NCBI GenBank assembly: GCA_002345205.1
Contig: DDVI01000039.1
Coordinates: forward strand, 1-64,000
Length of the DNA stretch: 64,000 nt
Direction of reading: 5' to 3'
From: Bdellovibrionaceae bacterium UBA2316
Lineage (GTDB): Bacteria > Bdellovibrionota > Bdellovibrionia > Bdellovibrionales > Bdellovibrionaceae
Numbering within the stretch: position 1 is the stretch's first letter; each line of letters begins with the position of its first letter. The translations under genes and the position numbers were made by a program. Below the pieces are notes generated by a model. It did not search any database. It was not told the origin of the DNA and saw only the letters and a list, made by a program, of their open reading frames with translations. This document shows, one piece after another, positions 55,426-64,000 of this stretch.

Positions 55426-57237
55426 ATGATTGATAACAAGCATATTAGAAATATCGCCATCATCGCGCACGTCGACCATGGTAAAACAACTCTTGTGGAT
55501 CACTTGATCAAACAAGCCGGAACATTCCGTGAAAACCAACAAGTCGCTGAGCGCTTGATGGATTCTATGGATCTAGAGAAAGAACGTGGTATCACGATCG
55601 CAGCGAAGAATGCGTCTTTCCAATACAAAGACTACAAAATTAACATCGTAGATACTCCGGGGCATAGTGACTTTGGTGGCGAAGTTGAGCGTATCTTGAA
55701 TATGGTTGACGGGGCTATCTTGCTTGTCGATGCGTCTGAAGGTCCACTTCCTCAAACTCGTTTCGTATTGAAAAAAGCTCTTGAGCAGAACATCAAGGTA
55801 ATGGTTTGTATCAACAAAATCGACCGTTCGGATGCTCGTATTCAAGAAGTATTGAATGAAGTATTCGATTTGTTCATCGACTTAGATGCTACTGAAGAAC
55901 AATGTGATTTCCATACAGTTTACGCAATCGCGCGTGAAGGTATGGCAACACTAGATCCTAACGTTAAGACAGATAACTTGATCTGTTTATACGATGCGAT
56001 CATCAACCTTGTTCCACCTCCAAAAGTAAACGAAGGCAACCCTCTACAAATCATGGTATCGAACATTTCGTACAATGATTACGTAGGTCGTTTAGCTATC
56101 GGCCGCGTTCGCGCGGGCTCGATCAAAGTGAATGACGAAGTCGTTGTTGTTCAGGAAAAAGGTCAGAAGAAACTAAAAGTATCTGCACTTTTCAGCTATC
56201 ACGTAAACAGTCAGATCCCGGTTCAAGAAATCGGCGCGGGTGATATCGCGATCGTTGCGGGTATGGAAGACTTCACAATCGGTGATACTATTACATCGGC
56301 TCTTGACCCTAAACCTCTTCCACGTATCGCGGTTGAAGAACCAACGGTTGGAATGATCTTCTCTGTAAACAATGGTCCATTTGCGGGTCAAGATGGTAAG
56401 AGCGTAACATCTCGTAAAATCTTGGAACGTTTAGAGAAAGAATTACTTCATAACGTTGCGATTCGTGTTGAAAAAACTGATAACACAGATTCTTTCAAAG
56501 TGGTTGGTCGTGGTGAATTACAGCTTGGCGTTTTGATCGAACAAATGCGTCGTGAAGGTTACGAGCTTTGCGTATCTAAACCTCAAGTTATCTTTAAGCA
56601 AGATGGCGCGACAAAATTAGAGCCAATGGAATCTGCGGTTATCGACGTCGAAGATGCTTATGTTGGTGTTGTGACAGAAAAAATGGGAACTCGTAAAGGC
56701 GTGATGATGAACATGGTTCAAAAAGGATCTGGTCGTACACGTCTTGAATTCAAAATCCCGTCTCGTGGTTTGATCGGCTACCGTTCTGAGTTTTTAACGG
56801 ATACTCGTGGTACTGGTTTATTAAATACTCAATTTGAAGGATGGGAGCCTTACAAAGGTGACATCATTTCTCGTAAAAATGGATCTATGATTTCAGATCG
56901 TGGTGGCGTAACAACGGCTTACGCAATCTGGAATTTACAAGAACGTGGTGTGATGATCGTAACTCCGCAAACACAAGTTTACGAAGGTATGATCGTTGGT
57001 GAGCACGCTAAGGAAAATAACTTAGTTGTTAACATCACTCGTGAGAAAAAATTAACTAACGTTCGTGCCTCTGGTTCTGACGAAGCGATTCGTTTAGTTC
57101 CAGTTCGTCCAGTGACTTTGGAAAAAGCAATGGAATGGATCACTGACGACGAGTTAATCGAAGTCACTCCGAAACATATCCGTATCCGTTGTCGCGAACT
57201 AGACCCACACAAACGTGGTAAAGCTGACAAAGAATAG
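55426..57237 (+). CDS. typA: Ribosome-associated GTPase TypA/BipA
   Basis: 603 residues. GTPase domain motifs: [14 protein letters not shown] (G1), [13 protein letters not shown] (G2), [14 protein letters not shown] (G3) and NKIDR (G4), followed by EF-G-like domains and the TypA-specific C-terminal domain (GFEGW-like [33 protein letters not shown]). It binds the ribosome and aids assembly or stress adaptation. AGGAAGT precedes the ATG. A strong terminator follows. Confidence 0.97.
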   Translation: MIDNKHIRNIAIIAHVDHGKTTLVDHLIKQAGTFRENQQVAERLMDSMDLEKERGITIAAKNASFQYKDYKINIVDTPGHSDFGGEVERILNMVDGAILLVDASEGPLPQTRFVLKKALEQNIKVMVCINKIDRSDARIQEVLNEVFDLFIDLDATEEQCDFHTVYAIAREGMATLDPNVKTDNLICLYDAIINLVPPPKVNEGNPLQIMVSNISYNDYVGRLAIGRVRAGSIKVNDEVVVVQEKGQKKLKVSALFSYHVNSQIPVQEIGAGDIAIVAGMEDFTIGDTITSALDPKPLPRIAVEEPTVGMIFSVNNGPFAGQDGKSVTSRKILERLEKELLHNVAIRVEKTDNTDSFKVVGRGELQLGVLIEQMRREGYELCVSKPQVIFKQDGATKLEPMESAVIDVEDAYVGVVTEKMGTRKGVMMNMVQKGSGRTRLEFKIPSRGLIGYRSEFLTDTRGTGLLNTQFEGWEPYKGDIISRKNGSMISDRGGVTTAYAIWNLQERGVMIVTPQTQVYEGMIVGEHAKENNLVVNITREKKLTNVRASGSDEAIRLVPVRPVTLEKAMEWITDDELIEVTPKHIRIRCRELDPHKRGKADKE

Positions 57238-57270
57238 TCTTGAATCTAATTTCAAATAACTAGAAAATAA

Positions 57271-57302
57271 AACCTGAGGCCAAAAACCTCAGGTTTTTTT
57301 TT
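57271..57302 (+). terminator. Intrinsic terminator of typA
   Basis: AACCTGAGG (57271-57279) and CCTCAGGTT (57287-57295) form a 9-bp stem with a 7-nt loop and a run of nine T. The T-run ends just before the ribosome site (GGAG) of the next gene. Confidence 0.92.
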
Positions 57303-57312
57303 GGAGTTTGGA

Positions 57313-58239
57313 ATGAGTTTAAGTACTGCCATTGAAGCTAAAAATGTCGTTAAAAAGTATAACGACTTTATTGCGCTTGATGGAGTCAGCTTTGATATCA
57401 AGAAAGGTGAATGCTTTGGGTTGCTTGGGCCTAATGGGGCCGGCAAGTCGACTTTGATGAAACTGATGTACTGCCAGTCACTGCTGACTGAAGGCGAATT
57501 GTACATTCTAGGTTTGAATGTAAAAAAGAATTTTCGTGAAATTAAGTCTAAAATTGGTGTCGTTCCACAAGATAATATGTTGGACGAAGACTTCACTCTT
57601 TTGGAAAATTTAAAGTTATTTGCCCGCTATCAACAAATGGATCTATCTACTGTTGATGAGAAAATCTTCCATCTACTACGATTATTTAAATTGGAAGAAT
57701 TCGCTAATCACCAAATTAGTCAATTAAGTGGCGGGACACAAAGACGCTTATGTATCGCACGGGCTTTAATTCACAGTCCTGATCTATTGTTTCTTGATGA
57801 ACCCACTACGGGTCTAGATCCCCAATCGCGGTTATGGCTGTGGAATTTTATAAAACAAATGAAGGAAATGGCCGGTACGATTTTAATGACGACTCATTAT
57901 ATTGAAGAAGCCGAAGAGCTCTGTGATCGCGTAGCCGTCATTGATCATGGCAAAATTCTATCGATCGATTCACCGTCGAGCCTAATTAAAACTCATATCG
58001 GTGAAGAGGTCGTCGAGTTTCATTCTAACTCGGTAGATTTAAATTATTATATCAACCGGCTGAAGGAAAATAAATTTGAGTATCAAGTTTATCACAACAT
58101 GGTTCTTGTATTCATTAAGCCAGAACAGAATTCCCGATTGTTGTTAGAGATAATTAAAAGTGAAAAAGTAACCCTTAGAAAGCCAACACTAAATGATGTC
58201 TTTCTAAAACTAGCTGGATACAATTTAAGAGATGTTTGA
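57313..58239 (+). CDS. ABC transporter ATPase, NodI/ABC-2 type
   Basis: 308 residues from the ATG at 57313, with GGAG 8 nt upstream; the longer frame from 57301 begins in the terminator and is unlikely. Walker A GPNGAGKST, signature QLSGGTQRRLCIARAL, Walker B LLFLDEPTTGLDP, and a C-terminal NodI-like extension (about 225-308). Pairs with the permease encoded next (8-nt overlap) to export a glycan or lipid across the inner membrane. Read-through of the preceding terminator may supply its expression. Confidence 0.92.
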   Translation: MSLSTAIEAKNVVKKYNDFIALDGVSFDIKKGECFGLLGPNGAGKSTLMKLMYCQSLLTEGELYILGLNVKKNFREIKSKIGVVPQDNMLDEDFTLLENLKLFARYQQMDLSTVDEKIFHLLRLFKLEEFANHQISQLSGGTQRRLCIARALIHSPDLLFLDEPTTGLDPQSRLWLWNFIKQMKEMAGTILMTTHYIEEAEELCDRVAVIDHGKILSIDSPSSLIKTHIGEEVVEFHSNSVDLNYYINRLKENKFEYQVYHNMVLVFIKPEQNSRLLLEIIKSEKVTLRKPTLNDVFLKLAGYNLRDV

Positions 58240-59020
58240 TTTAACTTATTTAAAAATACCAAAAATTCGTGAAGGCTATAAAAATATTTGGCTACGTAAT
58301 TTTTTGCATTTTAAAAAAACATTCTTGGTTAGTTTTTTCTGGGTAATTCTTGAGCCATTAATGTATCTGGGTGCCATCGGTTATGGCCTTGGTTCTTATA
58401 TTCAAACGATGAATGGCCAAAGCTATGTCGATTTCTTTTTTCCAGGATTACTTGCTTCAACATCAATGATGGTTCCTTTCTTTGAAAGTACCTATAATAA
58501 CTATACTAAATTGACCTTTCAAAAGATCTACAATCATATGATGCTAACTCGCCTGGATTCCCACGAAATAGTTACTGGCGAATTGCTATGGTCGACATTC
58601 AAAGGATTTTTTGGAATTGTTGGGCTGGTGGTAATTGGCAGTTTCTTCGGTTTAGTTTCAGAATGGCAAATTATTTTGGTTGTATTGATCCTAACTCTGA
58701 ATAGCTGGATCTTTGCCGGTATCGCGATGACGATCACTTCATTTGCAAAGAACTATGACTCGTTTATTTATGCAACGAGTGGCTTTCTTATTCCGCTCAC
58801 CCTGGTTTCTGGAATTTACTTTCCAATTAGCCAAATGCCGCTAGTGCTGCAAATAGCGACCTACTTGTTCCCTTTAGCTCACACGATCGAACTCTGCCGA
58901 ATGTTACTTGCGGACTCGTGGCACTGGTGGGGGTATTTTCATATTCTGTATTTATTAATCTCGGCCTACATTTTCTTTGCAGTTGCTTTAAAACGTATCA
59001 CTAAAAAGCTAATTAACTAA
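58232..59020 (+). CDS. ABC-2 permease, NodJ type
   Basis: 262 residues with six predicted membrane segments. Family features include LEPLMYLGAIGYGLGSYI and IYFPISQMPLVLQI in the last third, as in NodJ and other ABC-2 exporters. It overlaps the ATPase gene by 8 nt. Substrate unknown; NodIJ homologs outside rhizobia are general exporters. Converges on the transglycosylase gene with 2 bp between stops. Confidence 0.92.
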   Translation: MFDLTYLKIPKIREGYKNIWLRNFLHFKKTFLVSFFWVILEPLMYLGAIGYGLGSYIQTMNGQSYVDFFFPGLLASTSMMVPFFESTYNNYTKLTFQKIYNHMMLTRLDSHEIVTGELLWSTFKGFFGIVGLVVIGSFFGLVSEWQIILVVLILTLNSWIFAGIAMTITSFAKNYDSFIYATSGFLIPLTLVSGIYFPISQMPLVLQIATYLFPLAHTIELCRMLLADSWHWWGYFHILYLLISAYIFFAVALKRITKKLIN

Positions 59021-59022
59021 TT

Positions 59023-59919
59023 CTATTCACTATCGAATTCGACAGCATTTCCAGATGAAGCATCATTCTCTGTATCGGATTGATCTGCACTATCAATGGA
59101 ATCTTCGGTTGCTTCATCATCATCCGCGGTATCGGCTGATTCGTCGCTACCAGCATCCATCGAGTCAATCTCTGACACTTGTTCGGGTGTGCTGTAAAAG
59201 TTCTTCAGCTTTTCCTTAGCCGTCAAATACTGCTCTTCTGTAATGCGATTGTATTGGTACATGTCACTCACGATGCGTTTAATGCGTTTGAACGCAAACG
59301 GTGTTAATTTTTTAGAGTAAAACGAACGGGAGTATTTTTTGGGGTTTGGTAATAGCATTGCTAAAAATGCGCTCTCTACCACATCCAATTGCGAAGGAGA
59401 TTTTTTAAAGTAGTGCCAAGCCGCCGGTTTAACCCCGTAGATGTCTTTACCAAACTCAACCACATTTAAATATTTTTCTAGAATTTCATTTTTAGTTAAA
59501 TGCTTTTCAATTTGAAGTGTGATGAATGCTTCAATCATTTTTCGAATCAGCGTTTTATCTTTAGTTAAGTATAAATTTTTTGCTAACTGCTGAGTGATCG
59601 TCGAACCACCACGCTTGTACTTGCCGCCATCAAGATTTTCTTTAGCGGATTTTTCGATAGATTCCCAATCAAAACCCTTATGAGTGTAAAATAACGAATC
59701 TTCCGTTAACACTACCGTCTTTTGCATGACCTTAGAAATCTGACTCAAAGGTACATAGTTTTTACCGCCAGGGCATAGCTTAACTTGGTACATTTTAGTA
59801 GTAAAACACGACATCAATTCTTTGCGATCAGGAATCATCATGTAAACACGTATAGCAAAACCTACAACTAGAAAAAAAATCAACGAGAAAGCCAACAGAA
59901 TAATTTTTGTCGATTTCAT
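59023..59919 (-). CDS. mtgA: Monofunctional peptidoglycan transglycosylase (GT51) with acidic tail
   Basis: 298 residues. One membrane anchor (about 5-27), then a GT51 domain: VVLTEDSLFYTHKGFDW with the catalytic Glu, KRGGSTITQQLAKNLYL, RKMIEAFITLQIEKHLTK and KNEILEKYLNVVEFG. It polymerises lipid II into glycan strands; no transpeptidase domain follows. Residues about 245-298 form a tail almost entirely of Asp, Glu, Ser and Ala, which is unusual. It overlaps the SDR gene by 4 nt. Confidence 0.88.
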   Translation of the reverse strand: MKSTKIILLAFSLIFFLVVGFAIRVYMMIPDRKELMSCFTTKMYQVKLCPGGKNYVPLSQISKVMQKTVVLTEDSLFYTHKGFDWESIEKSAKENLDGGKYKRGGSTITQQLAKNLYLTKDKTLIRKMIEAFITLQIEKHLTKNEILEKYLNVVEFGKDIYGVKPAAWHYFKKSPSQLDVVESAFLAMLLPNPKKYSRSFYSKKLTPFAFKRIKRIVSDMYQYNRITEEQYLTAKEKLKNFYSTPEQVSEIDSMDAGSDESADTADDDEATEDSIDSADQSDTENDASSGNAVEFDSE

Positions 59920-60908
59920 ATAAGTTTATTCTCTCGCATCCAATCGACACTTTGCTTGATACTGTAGTCTGCTGGCTTGAAATCAATCCCTAATTCTTTT
60001 CGGGCTTTATCATTTTTAAACCAATGAAATAGTGTTGCGGTCCAAGCGTTCTCTTGACTCAGCGAAACTGGTTTACCAAGACGTGTAATTAAATCACCCG
60101 CTCTGCCAATCATGTGCAAAGCCACATCAGGCAGATAAATACTGGGAGCCGGCACCCCAGCGAAACCCGCAATTTTTTCAAAAAGCTCCTTAATTAAAAT
60201 ATTTTCCCCGGAAAGGATATACCGTTCGCCGTTTCGGCCCACTTTAAATCCGCGATAAATACCTTCGATAACATCTTCGACACTTACAACGCTTACGCCG
60301 CCAGACGTGTAGAATTTAAATTTTCCCTGCGCGACTTTCAGCTGTGTCTTGCGACTACCTTTTTTAGCATCAGCAGGACCGTAAATCGTGGAAGGATTTA
60401 GTATAACACTTTTAATTTCACCCTGCTGAGTAGCCTTAACCACTAACTCCTCGGCCTGGCGCTTGGTTTCAAAGTAACCTAAGTTTAGCGGAGACAAATT
60501 AAATTTCGAACTCTCGTCAAGTATTTCGGTTGGGCGATAACCGGCGCCTACAGCTACAACCGATGACATATGAACTAGTTTAGGGACCTTAGTTTCCACC
60601 ATGGATTCAATTAAGTTTCTAGTACCTTGCACATTGATTGCATCCATCAAAGGACGTTCCGCTTTTTTATAACCAATATAGCCGGCCAAATGAAATACCA
60701 CATCTGGCTTAGATACTCGCAAAGCCTCAACAATAGATACTTTGTCTGTAATATCACCATACACAAACTGAATGCGCTCCGGGGATTTTAACTCTGTTAA
60801 ACGACTGCTTTTCCTGATGAACGCCGTGACTTCCAAACCTTCGGACAAAAGTTTTTCAATAAGGTGCGCACCCAGGAACCCATTTCCACCGGTGATAAAG
60901 GCCCTCAT
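59916..60908 (-). CDS. NAD-dependent epimerase/dehydratase family protein (extended SDR)
   Basis: 330 residues. Rossmann motif ITGGNGFLGAHLIEKLL at the N-terminus and the active-site YxxxK in LGYFETKRQAEELV; VILNPSTIYGPADAK is the typical substrate-binding strand. Resembles HpnA/dihydroflavonol-reductase-type SDRs, so a sugar nucleotide or hydrophobic ketone may be the substrate. Coupled to the PAP2 gene and the transglycosylase gene by 4-nt overlaps. Confidence 0.85.
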   Translation of the reverse strand: MRAFITGGNGFLGAHLIEKLLSEGLEVTAFIRKSSRLTELKSPERIQFVYGDITDKVSIVEALRVSKPDVVFHLAGYIGYKKAERPLMDAINVQGTRNLIESMVETKVPKLVHMSSVVAVGAGYRPTEILDESSKFNLSPLNLGYFETKRQAEELVVKATQQGEIKSVILNPSTIYGPADAKKGSRKTQLKVAQGKFKFYTSGGVSVVSVEDVIEGIYRGFKVGRNGERYILSGENILIKELFEKIAGFAGVPAPSIYLPDVALHMIGRAGDLITRLGKPVSLSQENAWTATLFHWFKNDKARKELGIDFKPADYSIKQSVDWMRENKLI

Positions 60909-61471
60909 GCGCTCACCGGTTTCTTACGGTCAAATATGTATAAGTAGAACTTTATGTATCCAAATGATATAAGGGCTCCGACCATCGCCCCTGCGATAAT
61001 ATCTGTGGGGTAATGAACGCCATTGTAAACTCGGCTAAATGCCACTAACCCCGCTAGGGTAAAAAATAATCCGCGGACGGCAGGTAAGAAAAATCCCATA
61101 AACAAAGCAAACCCAAACATATTGGCCGCGTGATTAGAAATAAAACCAAATCCAGACGCCGGCGATCTTTGAATAGTTACATGGGCGGTATTTTCAAATG
61201 GACGCATTCGTTCAAACGGTTTTTTAAACCCATGATTTCCAACTAGGTCTATTGTTCCCAAACTGATTAGGCAAAACAACAAGATCATCAAACCTTGCTT
61301 CGCGTACTTGCGATATAAAAGAAATGCGAACAGAGGAATAATGATAATTCGAAAATATTGAGTTTTATGCAAATCGGTAATAAACGGAAAAAAGATATCA
61401 AATACGGCATTTGTTAGTCCGGTATTGATCCAAAAGAAAAGACTTTGATCCATTGAAATAATCCAATTCAT
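60905..61471 (-). CDS. PAP2-family membrane phosphatase
   Basis: 188 residues with about five membrane segments. The PAP2 signature is split as usual: KKPFERMRP, then SGFGFISNHAANMFGFAL and a final RVYNGVHYPTDIIAG with His in the last motif. Such enzymes dephosphorylate undecaprenyl diphosphate, lipid A or phosphatidic acid. With the transglycosylase and SDR genes it forms a translationally coupled envelope trio. Confidence 0.9.
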   Translation of the reverse strand: MNWIISMDQSLFFWINTGLTNAVFDIFFPFITDLHKTQYFRIIIIPLFAFLLYRKYAKQGLMILLFCLISLGTIDLVGNHGFKKPFERMRPFENTAHVTIQRSPASGFGFISNHAANMFGFALFMGFFLPAVRGLFFTLAGLVAFSRVYNGVHYPTDIIAGAMVGALISFGYIKFYLYIFDRKKPVSA

Positions 61472-61538
61472 AGTCTTAGTACGTTAAATGAAAATATGTT
61501 CTTAGTCTAGTGGGCAATTTGATCAAGCCAAGTCAAAC

Positions 61539-62240
61539 CTATGCGGATCGCTTGTCGCCTTCGATCATTTTCTTGGTGTAAATTGCGCGCTTGCGAATCA
61601 TCTCATGCGGATGATTTGAAAAAACAGTAATTTTTTTAACAAAAAAATCAAAATCAGATTGAAACATATTTGCAGAGTTCCGCGGAGAATTACGATAGTA
61701 CTCGAGCAATTGGCCTACTACATATATGCCTGAAGCTACGAAAAATGGATTCGATGAATTGAAAAACTCTTTGAGCTTATCAAAAATTGCCACGTTCAAA
61801 GATTTTTTGCCTTCTGCAATGAGCGCCTCTGCAGCGATTCGATTAAACTTCGAATTAATATGTTCTTTAAAAAGTTCCGAATAAGGGTCAAATTCACTAA
61901 TTGCAGTTAAAGCGTTCGCTTTAATTCGCGTATCCGGAAGATCAACGCAATCATTCATGACTTTTAATAAATCAGAGTCCAATTTATCAGTTGGAATTAA
62001 GCCATAGCTAAGTGAAATAATTGATGAAACAATTGTGTTAAACGTATTGTTTTTATTAAACTCCGCAATTGATTTTAAAAGAAGACGCTTGAACGCAGCC
62101 ACTATTTCAGGTGACGCCGATTCCGCACGCATATTTCGGACTTGATAGAATTTATTAAAGAAAACATCACGGTTGTTTTCCGCCACTGCGTTTTCCATAA
62201 CTTCAAGCAAGCCTATCAATAGAAGCCGATTATCTTTCAT
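61539..62240 (-). CDS. HEAT-repeat-like helical protein
   Basis: 233 residues, almost entirely helical, with repeated short helix pairs (DTRIKANALTAISEFDPYSE, RIAAEALIAEGKKSLN, NPFFVASGIYVVGQLLEYY, PHEMIRKRAIYTKKMI) as in HEAT/armadillo repeats. No catalytic motif; a scaffold or adaptor is likely. It lies 59 bp downstream of the MsbA-type exporter gene on the same strand and may be co-transcribed with it. Confidence 0.6.
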   Translation of the reverse strand: MKDNRLLLIGLLEVMENAVAENNRDVFFNKFYQVRNMRAESASPEIVAAFKRLLLKSIAEFNKNNTFNTIVSSIISLSYGLIPTDKLDSDLLKVMNDCVDLPDTRIKANALTAISEFDPYSELFKEHINSKFNRIAAEALIAEGKKSLNVAIFDKLKEFFNSSNPFFVASGIYVVGQLLEYYRNSPRNSANMFQSDFDFFVKKITVFSNHPHEMIRKRAIYTKKMIEGDKRSA

Positions 62241-62299
62241 ACCCGTAGTATCGGCTTTTTGATATAGAATCTTGACCGTTAACTCAAACCCGTTTTGTA

Positions 62300-64000
62300 T
62301 TATAATGAGACATTTTCGCCCTGATTCTGGATTTGATAGAAACGGTAATAGTCACCTTTTTTTGCTAATAGTTCTTGGTGAGTTCCTGCCTCTACGATTT
62401 TACCTTTACGCAAAACATAAATGCGATCGCAATTTTGGATGGTAGATAGCCTATGCGCAATGATTAAACTTGTTCTATCTTCCATTAGTGCCTCAATACC
62501 AGCTTGAACTTCACGCTCACTGGATGAATCTAAAGCGCTGGTAGCTTCATCTAAAATCAATAAAGGCGCATCCTTAACAAAAGCACGCGCCATGCTGATT
62601 CTTTGCTTTTCGCCACCCGATAACAACGAGCCGCGGTCACCGACTTTGCTCTGATAACCTTCAGTTAAACGTCCAATAAAATCATGCGCATTTGCTCGTT
62701 TTGATTTTTCGAACACAACCTGGTCAGGCGCGTCTGGGTTACCTGAACGAATATTACTAATAACCGAATCACTAAACAGAAACACGTCCTGGGAAACTAA
62801 GGCAATTTGCGACCTAAGTTCTTTCAATGAACAATCAAGAATATTTGTATTATCAAATAAAACTTCACCCTGATTCGGCTCATAAAAGCGTTCTAACAAA
62901 TTGACGATCGTTGACTTACCACTACCGCTTTCACCGACTAAAGCGATGGATTGACCACGTTGAATTTTAAAATCGATATTGTCCAGTATTCTTTCTTGTC
63001 CGTATTGGAAACTCACATTTTTAAAATGAATAGTTTTCCAATCTTTTGGAAACGGTTTCGGAGAAACCGGATCACTTACGACTTCGTTATTGTCTAAGAT
63101 CTCATAAACTCGTTCAGCTGCGACGATCGTTTCTTGGATACGGACGTAACTTTCTTGAAGTTTTTTAATGGGTTGATTAATCATCATCATGGATGTGATG
63201 TAGGCTAAAACTGCCCCAGTGGTAGTATTACCTTTAGCGACTTCAACACTGAAATAAAAAAAGATCCCCAGGATAACTGCGGTCGCTAGCAGCTCGGTGA
63301 CTGGCCCCATGATTTCAATTCTTGAATGTACTTTTTTGCGAATGGTTAAGTACTCGTCCGTTTGGGCCTTCAGTTTAGACTGCATAATTTTTTCTAAATT
63401 GAAGCTTTGAATAATGCGAACGCCATCGATAGATTCTTTAATTACTGACGTAATTCGTTCTAAGTTTTCCTGACCAAACAATACATATTTTCTAAGACTT
63501 CGCGAAATCTGCTTTAAAAATATCAAAATTACCGGCAATAATATCAAGATCACCATGGTTAAGCGCCAGTTTAAATAAAACAAATTTCCTAAAAGCAAAA
63601 TCGCTAGCAATGGTTCCCGAAACAAATCCGCGATCATACGCAAGCCATCTTGAATGACTTTAATGTCATTTATTATTCGGCTCAACAAACCACCAGATCC
63701 CGAAACATACTGCCCATGAAATTTTAAATTTAAATCCATGAACTTTTTTTGTAATTGCAAGCGATAGTTATTTGTTACCATTTCGCCGACGACATTCATC
63801 GTATAAATATGAATGTAACGACAACCCGCCACAACTACCGCCATACACAAAGCGATCACACCCACTTGGGCCACTTTATTTTGGTCCCCAGACTGAAAAC
63901 TATCATTGATGTCTTTAAGAACTAAAGCTAATCGCGCATAGACGGCTGCATACATAATTCCAGAGACAGCGATAATGACCAATTGGGAACGATATTTTTT
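62300..64000 (-). CDS. MsbA-type lipid ABC exporter, 5' end outside window
   Basis: The frame is open to the window edge (at least 566 residues), so the start lies outside; the TTG at 63982 is not convincing. Six membrane segments, then the ATPase with Walker A GESGSGKST, signature LSGGEKQRISMARAF, Walker B LLILDEATSALD and switch IAHRLSTI. All catalytic residues are intact, consistent with a homodimeric exporter such as MsbA that flips lipid A core or phospholipid. Substrate is inferred. Confidence 0.88.
   Translation of the reverse strand, partial: KKYRSQLVIIAVSGIMYAAVYARLALVLKDINDSFQSGDQNKVAQVGVIALCMAVVVAGCRYIHIYTMNVVGEMVTNNYRLQLQKKFMDLNLKFHGQYVSGSGGLLSRIINDIKVIQDGLRMIADLFREPLLAILLLGNLFYLNWRLTMVILILLPVILIFLKQISRSLRKYVLFGQENLERITSVIKESIDGVRIIQSFNLEKIMQSKLKAQTDEYLTIRKKVHSRIEIMGPVTELLATAVILGIFFYFSVEVAKGNTTTGAVLAYITSMMMINQPIKKLQESYVRIQETIVAAERVYEILDNNEVVSDPVSPKPFPKDWKTIHFKNVSFQYGQERILDNIDFKIQRGQSIALVGESGSGKSTIVNLLERFYEPNQGEVLFDNTNILDCSLKELRSQIALVSQDVFLFSDSVISNIRSGNPDAPDQVVFEKSKRANAHDFIGRLTEGYQSKVGDRGSLLSGGEKQRISMARAFVKDAPLLILDEATSALDSSSEREVQAGIEALMEDRTSLIIAHRLSTIQNCDRIYVLRKGKIVEAGTHQELLAKKGDYYRFYQIQNQGENVSL

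Noticed and set aside
57301..57312. Upstream TTG start of the NodI-like ATPase
   Set aside because: It lies in the T-tract of the typA terminator; the ATG at 57313 follows GGAG.

Overview
The window reads as a contiguous, densely packed bacterial chromosome segment, AT-rich by eye, with short intergenic gaps, many ATGA stop/start overlaps and several tail-to-tail overlaps of 4 to 11 bp. Gene content (MotAB-like stator, MreB, ClpPX, a sufR-sufBCDS-nfu cluster, three orphan sensor kinases, many small exported proteins without a recognised family, an LprI-like protein) points to a Gram-negative, probably a member of the Bdellovibrionota. That assignment is inference from gene content only. No tRNA, rRNA, CRISPR array, insertion sequence or prophage was seen, and no gap between genes exceeds 300 bp.

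Layout. 1-2.7 kb (minus): an atypical stator cassette of a MotA-like protein interrupted by a frameshift, a MotB-like protein whose C-terminal domain is not OmpA-like, and a secreted protein cut by the window edge. 2.7-7.25 kb (minus): a sensor kinase, then mreB followed by a sigma-factor-like / membrane anti-sigma-like pair. 7.5-18.9 kb: lysC, glpD with a GNAT-like gene, a HAD phosphatase, a heterodimeric ABC exporter downstream of pepA, and clpP-clpX. 18.9-29.6 kb: a PDZ protein lacking an export signal, two sensor kinases, a TPR/beta-propeller protein, a lipoprotein metallopeptidase and other exported proteins. 29.6-35.4 kb (minus): a complete SUF iron-sulfur operon led by an Rrf2 regulator. 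35.5-40 kb: a degenerate GDPD-like protein, a YheT-type hydrolase, an Xaa-Pro aminopeptidase and two unknown exported proteins.

The most striking region is 40.2-52.1 kb, a purine catabolic locus. Guanine deaminase, xanthine dehydrogenase XdhABC and hydroxyisourate hydrolase lie in one tight plus-strand run that ends in a 1553-residue protein. This protein joins a malate-synthase-like domain (all expected catalytic residues visible), an OHCU decarboxylase domain, a serine beta-lactamase-fold domain and two allantoicase domains. Facing it is a membrane PuuD-type urate oxidase with a cytochrome c domain. Together they encode nearly the whole route guanine -> xanthine -> urate -> hydroxyisourate -> OHCU -> allantoin -> allantoate -> ureidoglycolate/glyoxylate -> malate. 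No conventional allantoinase or ureidoglycolate lyase is present; the beta-lactamase-fold domain sits where allantoinase would be expected, which suggests a testable new role.

52-64 kb holds housekeeping and envelope genes: tag, a nitroreductase, an LprI-like protein, dus, a large hairpin, typA, a NodIJ-type ABC transporter, a monofunctional transglycosylase with an acidic tail, a sugar-epimerase-like SDR, a PAP2 phosphatase, a HEAT-like protein and an MsbA-type exporter cut by the right edge.
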